A stretch of 64,000 nucleotides of DNA, taken from Aliicoccus persicus. Lineage in GTDB: Bacteria; Bacillota; Bacilli; Staphylococcales; Salinicoccaceae. This document shows, in pieces, positions 36,490-43,509 of the stretch. The notes below the pieces were generated by a model. It was given only the letters and a program-made list of their open reading frames with translations, ran no database searches and was not told the DNA's origin. The stretch spans positions 231,910-295,909 of the forward strand of contig NZ_FOIT01000001.1 in NCBI RefSeq assembly GCF_900110815.1. Direction: 5' to 3'. The first letter of the stretch is position 1. Each line of letters starts with the position of its first letter. Position numbers and translations under genes: made by a program.

Positions 36490-37422
36490 ATGTCAGATAT
36501 ACTGATACAAGTGAATCAGTTAACGAAAACGTACAACAACAAAAATTCCGTCAGCGATGCAAATTTCAGCATTCGCAAAGGTGACATATTCGGGTTGATC
36601 GGTAAAAATGGCGCGGGGAAGTCCACATTATTAAAGATGATTGCTGGATTTATTCATCCAACAGCTGGTGACATCAGGTTATTTAATCATGATGTCGATA
36701 GTAATCATACGTACTTTGAACGCATTGGTGTCCTCATTGAACAACCGGGTCTTTATCCGTATTATAGTGGTTATCGAAACTTAGAACTCATCGCTATCAG
36801 CTATGGTTTAAAAGATAAAGAAACACATATAAACAAAGTTCTATCACAAGTTGGTCTAGAGAAAGACAAAGATGTGAAAGTAAAAAATTACTCAATGGGG
36901 ATGAAACAGCGCCTCGGTATCGCTTTAGCTTTGTTAGGTAATCCTGATATTTTGATTTTAGACGAATCTATAAATGGACTCGATCCTGAGGGAATCGTCG
37001 ATATTCGACATTTAATTATGGAGCTAAACAAGTCAGGGATGACGATAATTATTGCTAGTCATATACTCGAAGAGTTATCTAAAATCGCAACGCGATATGC
37101 AGTGATTAATCAAGGAGAAATACTTGAGATTTTATCACGTGATGAACTGCTCGAGACATGTGAAGAAAGAATAGAATTAGAAGTCGATGATATAAAACAA
37201 GTACTGCCAGTTTTAGAACAATATCTTGATGTGCAAACTTACAAAGTTATGGATTCGAAATCCGTCCATATATTTGATACACATGTTGAAGTGCAACAGG
37301 TGATCAAATTATTATCGAAGAACGAATTAAGCATCCATTCAATTACGAAACATAAACAGAGCCTGGAGCAATATTTCTTAGAGCGTACAGGCGTAGAAAG
37401 TGTAGGTGTTTCTAATGATTAG
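36490..37422 (+). CDS. ABC transporter ATPase (BcrA/lantibiotic-immunity type)
   Basis: 310 aa. Walker A GKNGAGKST, signature YSMGMKQRLGIA, Walker B ILILDESINGLDPEG, switch ASHILEEL; C-terminal extension (about 220-310) typical of the antibiotic-resistance (BcrA) subfamily. The permease gene overlaps its end by 8 bases. Together with the two-component pair upstream it looks like a detoxification or immunity module for cell-envelope peptides; substrate is inferred from family only. Ribosome-binding site GAGGAGG. Confidence 0.92.
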   Translation: MSDILIQVNQLTKTYNNKNSVSDANFSIRKGDIFGLIGKNGAGKSTLLKMIAGFIHPTAGDIRLFNHDVDSNHTYFERIGVLIEQPGLYPYYSGYRNLELIAISYGLKDKETHINKVLSQVGLEKDKDVKVKNYSMGMKQRLGIALALLGNPDILILDESINGLDPEGIVDIRHLIMELNKSGMTIIIASHILEELSKIATRYAVINQGEILEILSRDELLETCEERIELEVDDIKQVLPVLEQYLDVQTYKVMDSKSVHIFDTHVEVQQVIKLLSKNELSIHSITKHKQSLEQYFLERTGVESVGVSND

Positions 37423-38179
37423 TATGATTCGAATGGAGTTTAGTAGATTCTTTACGAACAAGATGATGTATATACTACTTGTTGTATTTATGGCATTTCA
37501 AATGTTTGGAGCGTTTATGAATGCACAGTTTGAAACAATATCACCAATCAGTGGTCAGAATGTTGTAGACATCACACAAAGTGAGTATATGCAAATGATC
37601 TTGGCACAATCACCATCGTGGGTCATGTTATATATCGGTATCTTTACAGTATCGTTCTATATGAGTGAGTATAACAATGGTTTCCATAAGAATTTTATCT
37701 CAATGGAAAATGCACGTGTACAAATAGTTATTGCAAAGCTACTCGTGCTAGGAATGTTTACATTGCTCATGTTCGTCATTATGATTTTTACAGATTTTGT
37801 CGGTCGTGCGATTTTCTTTGAAAATACTAATATTGGGGATCCACTAAACTTTATAAAAATAATAGTTGGACAATTCCTTTTACACTGGGCATTCGTCGCT
37901 GTCGTACTATGCATTACGATGATTGTGAGACGAATGGTGGCCAACATTGTAATTACTGTACTTCTTGCATTAAATGTAATTGGTATGCTGCTATCAGCAC
38001 TAGAATCATTGATTCATGATGGTTCGATCACATCATATTTACTCATTAACACAATTACATCACCGATGGATTATAATAATACAGGTGATTTTCTACATGT
38101 GATTATCGTTGCGCTTGTTTACTTCGCCGTTGCAACAGCTATTTCAGTACGATTTAAACAGAAAGAAGATTTACATTGA
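37415..38179 (+). CDS. ABC transporter permease of the same module
   Basis: 254 aa, six hydrophobic segments (about 11-29, 57-80, 105-130, 150-172, 180-202, 220-245), ABC-2 type permease layout. ATG 37415 (MISMIRMEFSRFF) after AGGTG; GTG 37406 in frame is less likely. The N-terminal amphipathic MIRMEFSRFFTNK before the first helix is usual for BcrB/NisG-like partners. Ends 24 bases before a stray hairpin of the 51-bp family and a terminator. Confidence 0.85.
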   Translation: MISMIRMEFSRFFTNKMMYILLVVFMAFQMFGAFMNAQFETISPISGQNVVDITQSEYMQMILAQSPSWVMLYIGIFTVSFYMSEYNNGFHKNFISMENARVQIVIAKLLVLGMFTLLMFVIMIFTDFVGRAIFFENTNIGDPLNFIKIIVGQFLLHWAFVAVVLCITMIVRRMVANIVITVLLALNVIGMLLSALESLIHDGSITSYLLINTITSPMDYNNTGDFLHVIIVALVYFAVATAISVRFKQKEDLH

Positions 38180-38203
38180 TAAATACGATTACTTATTGGT
38201 GTC

Positions 38204-38235
38204 GTGCTTACTCACGACGATTTTCTGAGTTGGCA
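38204..38235 (+). repeat. Dispersed single copy of the 51-bp-array hairpin family
   Basis: GTGCTTACTCA (38204-38214) and TGAGTTGGCAC (38225-38235) with a 10-base loop. The left arm is identical to that of array unit 7 (12346) and the right arm matches what unit 6 (GTGCCAACTC) would need; two pairs are weak. It sits directly before a terminator. Confidence 0.6.
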
Positions 38236-38240
38236 CAAGC

Positions 38241-38284
38241 AATGGGATGTTCTCTGATTCATTCAGAGAATATCCCATTTTTGC
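38241..38284 (+). terminator. Terminator of the kinase/ABC module
   Basis: AATGGGAT...TCTCTGA (38241-38257) pairs with TCAGAGAATATCCCATT (38263-38279), then TTTTT. Long, nearly perfect stem. Confidence 0.85.
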
Positions 38285-38391
38285 ATAAATTTCACAAAAA
38301 AATTAAGTAAAAAGTTATCAAATATAGAAATTTTTCTAATAATTATTTCGAATTGCGTTATAATATAGAAAAACATCAATCTTTGGAGGCG

Positions 38392-38838
38392 ATGACAATA
38401 GATAAAGAATCGATTGAATCTATCGAAAGATCCATGCGTATCATTTCAAACCGTGTTCGTTTATATGGTCGTGAGGTACTAAAGGAGTATAACTTATCTA
38501 CACTACAATTTATTGCACTGCAAATCGCAAATGATAAGGAAGGTATAACAATCGGTGATTTATCTAAGCGATTAGGTCTTGCGCATTCAACAACGACGGA
38601 TATCGTTGATAAGTTAGAACGCAGTGGATTTGTGCGTCGTGAAAAGTATGAAAAAGATAAACGTATCGTACTCGTTCTTGTTTTAGAGCGTGCTGATGAT
38701 GTAATCGGACAAGTCATTGAGAAACGTATCGAGTACATGAAGGAAGTTACTGAACATTTAACTAATGATGAATCGAAGCAGTTAAAAGAAATATTAAATT
38801 CAGTAAAAGTGAAGATGGACGAACTTTCAGAATATTGA
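38392..38838 (+). CDS. MarR-family transcriptional regulator
   Basis: 148 aa from ATG 38392 (MTIDKESIESIERS). Winged helix: LSTLQFIALQIAND, ITIGDLSKRLGLAHSTTTDIVDKL, then wing EKYEKDKRIVLVLV; helical dimer ends. A TATAAT at 38359-38364 lies inside the longer frame, so the later start is right; GGAGG (38385-38389) is only 2 bases before the ATG, which is unusually close. An AGAAATTTTTCT inverted repeat at about 38326-38337 could be its own operator. murI follows after 19 bases. Ligand unknown. Confidence 0.85.
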   Translation: MTIDKESIESIERSMRIISNRVRLYGREVLKEYNLSTLQFIALQIANDKEGITIGDLSKRLGLAHSTTTDIVDKLERSGFVRREKYEKDKRIVLVLVLERADDVIGQVIEKRIEYMKEVTEHLTNDESKQLKEILNSVKVKMDELSEY

Positions 38839-38857
38839 AGAGTAAAGGAAGATTAAT

Positions 38858-39661
38858 TTGAACAATCAACCCATAGGTATATTGGACTCAGGTGTCGGTG
38901 GATTAACAGTTACACAAACGTTGCTTAGGGAATTATCAAATGAATCTTTTATATATGTGGCTGATATGAAGGGATACCCATACGGCGATAAAACACTTGA
39001 AGAAGCTCAAACATTCATCCTAAAAGCAACTGATTTCTTATACGACCAGGGTGTGAAGATGATCGTGTTTGCTTGTAATACAGCAACGGCTGCAGCAATT
39101 GAAGTCGCTAAACGACGATATCCTATACCTGTGATTGGTGTAATAGAACCAACTGCTCGTCTTGCATCACGTACAACGACGAATAATCAAATTTTGTTAC
39201 TTGCAACAGAAAGTACAGTGAAAAGTAATTATTATGCACAAGAAATCAACAGAATTAATCCAGATATTCGCGTGATTAGTAAAGGGTGTTCAACGTTTGC
39301 GCCATTTATTGAATCTGGTGGTTATCATGACAGAGTAGAGAGTTTGTTGACGATTGATAATGAAATTAATGGTTATAAGGATACACCGGCAGATACAATA
39401 ATTTTAGGTTGTACACATTATCCAATGTTAAGAGAAACATTAGAGGAATATTTTAATCATTCTAAAACATTCGTTGATTCGTCGAATGAAACTTTAAAAG
39501 ACATTCAATTTATCTTAAGTCATGAAGATTTGTACAATGATAGCATGAATGTCACTGCACGTTTACAGGTATATTTAACAGCGGAAAGCAAAACGTTTGA
39601 AAGCATTCTAAATGAATGGTTGCCAAATGAAAAATATTCGCTTAATGTCATAGAATTATAA
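38858..39661 (+). CDS. murI: Glutamate racemase
   Basis: Makes D-glutamate for peptidoglycan; 267 aa. Seen: GILDSGVGGLTV near the N-terminus, catalytic Cys in VFACNTATAAA, second Cys in LGCTHYPML. TTG start at 38858 with AAAGGAAG upstream. Forms a run with rdgB and the phosphoesterase (9 and 3 base gaps), the order known from Staphylococcus after sdhB, here separated from sdhB by the kinase/ABC and marR genes. Confidence 0.96.
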   Translation: MNNQPIGILDSGVGGLTVTQTLLRELSNESFIYVADMKGYPYGDKTLEEAQTFILKATDFLYDQGVKMIVFACNTATAAAIEVAKRRYPIPVIGVIEPTARLASRTTTNNQILLLATESTVKSNYYAQEINRINPDIRVISKGCSTFAPFIESGGYHDRVESLLTIDNEINGYKDTPADTIILGCTHYPMLRETLEEYFNHSKTFVDSSNETLKDIQFILSHEDLYNDSMNVTARLQVYLTAESKTFESILNEWLPNEKYSLNVIEL

Positions 39662-39670
39662 GGGGATCTT

Positions 39671-40267
39671 ATGAATGAAATTGTCGTTGCTTCAGGCAAC
39701 AAAGGAAAGATTCGTGAATTTAAAGAGATATTTTCAAATTTGAATATAAGCGTTGTCGGTATTAAAGATAAAGTGCCAGATTTCGATGTGGATGAAACGG
39801 GTACAACTTTCGAAGAAAATGCCATTTTAAAAGCAGAAGCTGCTTCTACGCTGTTAAACTTACCAGTCATTAGCGATGATTCTGGATTGGAAGTTGACGT
39901 ATTGAATGGAGAACCAGGCGTTTATTCGGCTAGATATGCTGGAGATTTAGGCGATGATGCAAATAACAAAAAACTTTTGGAAAATATGAAAGACCAATCG
40001 AATAGACGTGCACGATTTGTTTCGGTCATTGCTGTAGCAATACCAAATAAACAAACGATTACGTTTACTGGAACAATTGAAGGGAATATATTAACTAGTT
40101 TAATCGGTCATAATGGTTTTGGGTATGATCCGTTGTTTGAAACACTTGACGGTTTGAAGTTTGGTGAGATTAGTCTTGAAGATAAGAACAAGATTAGTCA
40201 TCGTGCCAATGCTTTAAAGAAACTGCAAAACGATCAAACACTGCTAAATCTTTTGAAAGGAGAATAA
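39671..40267 (+). CDS. rdgB: XTP/dITP diphosphatase
   Basis: 198-aa Ham1-type house-cleaning pyrophosphatase that removes deaminated purine nucleotides. Seen: ASGNKGKIREFKEIF at the start, DETGTTFEENAILKAE, ISDDSGLEVDVLNGEPGVYS and FGYDPLF; SHRANAL near the end. ATG 39671 after AAGGGGA. Confidence 0.95.
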   Translation: MNEIVVASGNKGKIREFKEIFSNLNISVVGIKDKVPDFDVDETGTTFEENAILKAEAASTLLNLPVISDDSGLEVDVLNGEPGVYSARYAGDLGDDANNKKLLENMKDQSNRRARFVSVIAVAIPNKQTITFTGTIEGNILTSLIGHNGFGYDPLFETLDGLKFGEISLEDKNKISHRANALKKLQNDQTLLNLLKGE

Positions 40268-40270
40268 TTC

Positions 40271-40765
40271 ATGCGAGTACTTATAGTTAGTGATAACCAT
40301 GGTGAGGAAAGAATTTGTCGCAGTGCACATGAAGAACAAAAATGTGATATCAATATTCATTTAGGTGATAGTGAATTTCCATATAGCTATGAAGAAATGC
40401 AAATGTTTCACTGTGTAAGAGGGAACTGTGACAAAGATGAGAATTATCCCATGAGTGGCTTTTTGGATGATGTTAAGATTTTCTACACTCATGGCCATAA
40501 GCATAAAATTAAAGGTGATTCTAGAGAAATACTCGCTAAAAAAGCAGAAGAAAAACAGGCGAAGTATGCATTATATGGTCACTCACATGTTGCTAAAGTC
40601 GAAAGAATTGGGTCGGTGTTTTGCATTAATCCAGGCAGTATTTCACGATCAAGAAGTAATATCGAAGAGACATATGCTGTGCTTGATACTGTAAAAGATC
40701 ATCTTACTTTCTTTAATCGTAGACATAATGTTGTCGAAGAATATGATTTGAATCAAATATACTAA
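40271..40765 (+). CDS. YfcE/YsnB-type metallophosphoesterase
   Basis: 164-aa small phosphodiesterase. Metal ligands visible: IVSDNHGE, HLGDSEF, VRGNCDKDE, FYTHGHKHKI and ALYGHSHVAKV, INPGSIS. ATG 40271 three bases after rdgB with AAAGGAG. Conserved partner of murI-rdgB; exact substrate unknown. Confidence 0.92.
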   Translation: MRVLIVSDNHGEERICRSAHEEQKCDINIHLGDSEFPYSYEEMQMFHCVRGNCDKDENYPMSGFLDDVKIFYTHGHKHKIKGDSREILAKKAEEKQAKYALYGHSHVAKVERIGSVFCINPGSISRSRSNIEETYAVLDTVKDHLTFFNRRHNVVEEYDLNQIY

Positions 40766-40773
40766 TTCAACTA

Positions 40774-40816
40774 AACTCCTATAGCAAATGTGTTATCGGA
40801 GTTATTTTTGTTTTTA
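40774..40816 (+). terminator. Terminator after the murI operon
   Basis: AACTCC (40774-40779) pairs with GGAGTT (40798-40803), inner TAT/ATA weak, followed by ATTTTTGTTTTT. Nearly the same sequence recurs at 41731. Confidence 0.6.
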
Positions 40817-40850
40817 TTTAGATATATTAAATTTAACTGGGGAGATTAAA

Positions 40851-41231
40851 ATGTTTAAAAATCTTGGACAAGTCATGGTGTATGTAAAAAACTTAGACGC
40901 AGCAAAAGCATTTTGGACAGAAAAATCTGGCTTTAGCCTAATTGATGACCAAATAGAGGGTGACATACGTTGGATTGAAATAGCTCCAACAAAAGAATCT
41001 GAAACAAGTATCGTATTGCATGACAAAGCAGTGATAGCTAAGATGTCACCAGAATTAAATTTGGGTACACCGTCATTGATGTTTATTACAGATGACGTCG
41101 AAGGTTTATATCAAGAATTTAAGAACAAACAGATTACTGTCGGTGACCTTGTCGAAATGCCTACTGGTAAAGTATTTAATTTTGCAGATGATGAAGACAA
41201 TTACTTTGCGGTTATGCAACCAAATGAATGA
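40851..41231 (+). CDS. VOC (glyoxalase/bleomycin-resistance fold) family protein
   Basis: 126 aa with two beta-alpha-beta-beta-beta modules: FKNLGQVMVYVKNLDAAKAF, WTEKSGFSLIDD, EIAPTKESETSIVLHDK and PTGKVFNFADDEDNYFAVMQ. Start ATG 40851 behind GGGGAG. The superfamily includes glyoxalases, dioxygenases and drug-binding proteins, so the function is open. Followed by a second, broken VOC gene. Confidence 0.85.
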   Translation: MFKNLGQVMVYVKNLDAAKAFWTEKSGFSLIDDQIEGDIRWIEIAPTKESETSIVLHDKAVIAKMSPELNLGTPSLMFITDDVEGLYQEFKNKQITVGDLVEMPTGKVFNFADDEDNYFAVMQPNE

Positions 41232-41261
41232 TATGAATCTTTAAAAAGGAGTATTTTGATT

Positions 41262-41697
41262 ATGATCGGTGTAGAGATTGATATGGTTGTTACAGATAGC
41301 TTAAAAGCACTGTAATTATATGAAAAAATTTTTGAGATCGAACGCATTGAGGTTGACAGATTTTCCAAAAGGTGAAAATGAAGTAGTCTTCTCTTTGTAT
41401 GACGTACGCTTTCACATGCTAGATGAAAATCCAGACTTTGATTTAAAGGCACCGAAGGCAGATGATCCAAAACCAATTTGGTTTAACATTATGGTACCTG
41501 ATATCAACGAAACATTTAATAAGGCGATACGTAATGGATGTAAAGAAATTCAGCCGGTCACAGCTTTAGAAGATTATGGTGTATCTAATGCAATATTTAG
41601 TGATGATTTTGGCTATATATGGATGTTACACCAAGTGCATAAAGAAGTTAGTTTTGAAGAGCGAACGAGACTGTGGGAAGAAAAGAGAGAAAATTAA
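41262..41697 (+). pseudogene. PhnB-like VOC protein, broken by a nonsense codon and a frameshift
   Basis: Good start (AAGGAG then ATG 41262, MIGVEIDMVVTDSLKAL) runs into TAA at 41313-41315 where relatives continue with Glu (KAL-E-LYEKIF). Reading on in the same frame gives LYEKIFEIERIEV, then the frame is lost near 41353 by one extra T; the +1 frame resumes TDFPKGENEVVFSLYDVRFH and goes to 41697 (GVSNAIFSDDFGYIWMLHQV, SFEERTRLWEEKR). Two independent lesions make this a true pseudogene rather than a sequencing slip. The open frame from 41320 alone lacks the first strand of the fold. Confidence 0.85.
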
Positions 41698-41730
41698 GCG
41701 ATCATGAAATTGCAAGGATCTATCATTTAA

Positions 41731-41767
41731 AACTCCGATAGAAAGTTGTTATCGGAGTTTTTTTGTT
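41731..41767 (+). terminator. Terminator after the VOC pair
   Basis: AACTCCGATA (41731-41740) pairs perfectly with TATCGGAGTT (41750-41759), then TTTTTTG. Confidence 0.85.
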
Positions 41768-41881
41768 TCAAAAAGTAAGACAATTTAGTAGCAACTAACA
41801 ATTATATAAAATTTTAACTATTATTAAATAACTCAAATATTAAAGAGAAATTTCCATGACTTTTATAACTAAATTTATTAT

Positions 41882-41910
41882 TTGTAAATTGATTCCTATA
41901 GTAGTATAAT
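41882..41910 (+). promoter_or_regulatory. Promoter of the XRE-TPR regulator
   Basis: TTGTAA (41882-41887), 17 bases, TATAAT (41905-41910), 46 bases before ATG 41957. Confidence 0.65.
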
Positions 41911-41956
41911 TATTTATATTACATAATGATATCCATAAATTGAAAAGGTGATGACC

Positions 41957-42904
41957 ATGGCTGATAAGAACAACAAGATTTTAGGTGCACGCATCAAGAA
42001 AGCTCGTCTTGCTAAAGGTTTCACGCAAGCCAAGCTTGCTGAGGGTATTTGCACGCAAGCTCAAATTAGTAATATTGAAAAGGGGACGAATAACGACAAT
42101 CCTTCTTCTCATACATTATTTCTATTAAGCGAAAAGTTAGATACGAGCATGAGTTATTTGTACGGACAAGACAATGCGTTTCATGGCAATGTCCAAGATA
42201 TTGAATTTGATGAATTAAGAGAAATTATCAATAGAATCAAATCAAGACGAGATTATGAAACATTGAATTATATTATTAAACATGAGTTAGAAAATTTTAA
42301 TAATACAGATGAGTTCTTTAATCAATATTTACAATGGCACAAAGCACTGGTTGTGTATTACGTCGAAGATAATTTTGAAAAAGCAGAATCACTCATTCTT
42401 AATGCACTTAACATTACTATCGGTGAAGAAAGTTTAAGAACGACGACACAAAAAATTCGTGTAAAGATGAGTTATTCTAATTTCTTAATGAATCAAGAGC
42501 GTCATGATGAGGCGAAGGTCTTATTGGATGAATGTATGTCGGATTACGATGAACTGATCCAGAATAATAGCATGTCATTTGAATTATTGGAATTACACAA
42601 TTATTTAATTTTAAACTTATCTAATATATACTTTAATCAACAAAAGTATGAAGAGATACTTGAACTGATTTCTAAAGCGATAGAACAATCTCATAAATAT
42701 AATTCAATGGTGTCACTTGGTGACTTCTATTATCAAATTGCCTTGGCAAATAAACGATTAAATCATCTCGAGTTATACTTTATGAACGTCGAAAAGGCAC
42801 TAACTATTTTCGATTTGCAAAGAAACGATCAGATGTATATGTTCGTTTCAAAGAAGCTAGAACTTACAAATAAAGAGCTAGAACTACTTACAGTTTCAAA
42901 ATAG
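41957..42904 (+). CDS. XRE-type regulator with TPR-like C-terminal domain
   Basis: 315 aa. N-terminal helix-turn-helix (ILGARIKKARLAKGFTQAKL, then QAQISNIEKGTN, residues 8-65), then a long all-helical region with TPR-like helix pairs (NFLMNQERHDEAKVLLDECM, SNIYFNQQKYEEILELISK, QIALANKRLNHLELYFM). This is the architecture of RRNPP-type peptide-responsive regulators (PlcR, Rgg) and of stand-alone XRE-TPR proteins. No short secreted-peptide gene was found next to it. ATG 41957 after AAAAGGTG. Own promoter and terminator. Targets unknown. Confidence 0.85.
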   Translation: MADKNNKILGARIKKARLAKGFTQAKLAEGICTQAQISNIEKGTNNDNPSSHTLFLLSEKLDTSMSYLYGQDNAFHGNVQDIEFDELREIINRIKSRRDYETLNYIIKHELENFNNTDEFFNQYLQWHKALVVYYVEDNFEKAESLILNALNITIGEESLRTTTQKIRVKMSYSNFLMNQERHDEAKVLLDECMSDYDELIQNNSMSFELLELHNYLILNLSNIYFNQQKYEEILELISKAIEQSHKYNSMVSLGDFYYQIALANKRLNHLELYFMNVEKALTIFDLQRNDQMYMFVSKKLELTNKELELLTVSK

Positions 42905-42912
42905 GTGTTTTA

Positions 42913-42941
42913 AAAGTCATCTTTTTAGATGACTTTTTATT
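42913..42941 (+). terminator. Terminator of the XRE-TPR gene
   Basis: AAAAGTCATC (42912-42921) pairs with GATGACTTTT (42928-42937), loop TTTTTA, followed by TATTTTT. Confidence 0.75.
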
Positions 42942-42961
42942 TTTAATGAGAGGAGCTTTAG

Positions 42962-43420
42962 ATGGATCAACTCGTTTTTTACTTCGCCCTCATGTTGCTC
43001 GCAAGTATACCTTGGATTGAGGCATCGTTTGCAGTTCCTATAGCAATACTGACTGGTGCAAATCCTGTCATATCATTTATCGTGGGCATGTTTGGAAATA
43101 TTGTAACGCTGTTGCTCGCAGTTGTGTTTGCTTCACAGATTAAGGAATGGTTGAACAAACGAAAAAGAACAAAGTCTACGAAACGTGTTACGAATACATT
43201 TGAGAAATATGGATTAGTTGGTGCAGCATTGCTAGGTCCAATACTGTTGGGATCACATATCGTTGCAATCATTGCAATTTCAATGAATATACCAAAACGG
43301 CAGACGTTTATATACGTTTCTTTAGGTACAGCATTGTGGGCGATTGTCTTGTCAGTACTTGTACAATTCGGTATCGATTTATTCGGTCTTGAAAACATGA
43401 GACTTTTAGATGGAGCTTAA
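42962..43420 (+). CDS. Small multidrug-export family membrane protein
   Basis: 152 aa of the Sm_multidrug_ex family (named from a weak drug-export report; function unsettled). Four hydrophobic segments: 5-25, 33-58, 85-108, 118-142, with a basic loop KEWLNKRKRTKSTKRVTN between. LLASIPWIEASFAVPIAI at the start is the family signature. ATG 42962 behind AGAGGAG. Confidence 0.85.
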   Translation: MDQLVFYFALMLLASIPWIEASFAVPIAILTGANPVISFIVGMFGNIVTLLLAVVFASQIKEWLNKRKRTKSTKRVTNTFEKYGLVGAALLGPILLGSHIVAIIAISMNIPKRQTFIYVSLGTALWAIVLSVLVQFGIDLFGLENMRLLDGA

Positions 43421-43437
43421 TAAAATCTGACACAAAA

Positions 43438-43478
43438 AAAGCTGAGACCAAAAATAATTTAAGGTCTCAGCTTTATTA
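43438..43478. terminator. Bidirectional terminator between converging genes
   Basis: AAAGCTGAGACC (43438-43449) pairs perfectly with GGTCTCAGCTTT (43463-43474), with A-run before and T-rich tract after. Confidence 0.85.
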
Positions 43479-43509
43479 TTGTTTAAGATCTAAAAGTGGG
43501 GGAGTTAAA

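Noticed and set aside
41957-42904. Toxin-antitoxin or defence-system regulator
   Set aside because: No toxin-like or nuclease gene adjacent; neighbours are a VOC pseudogene and a small exporter.
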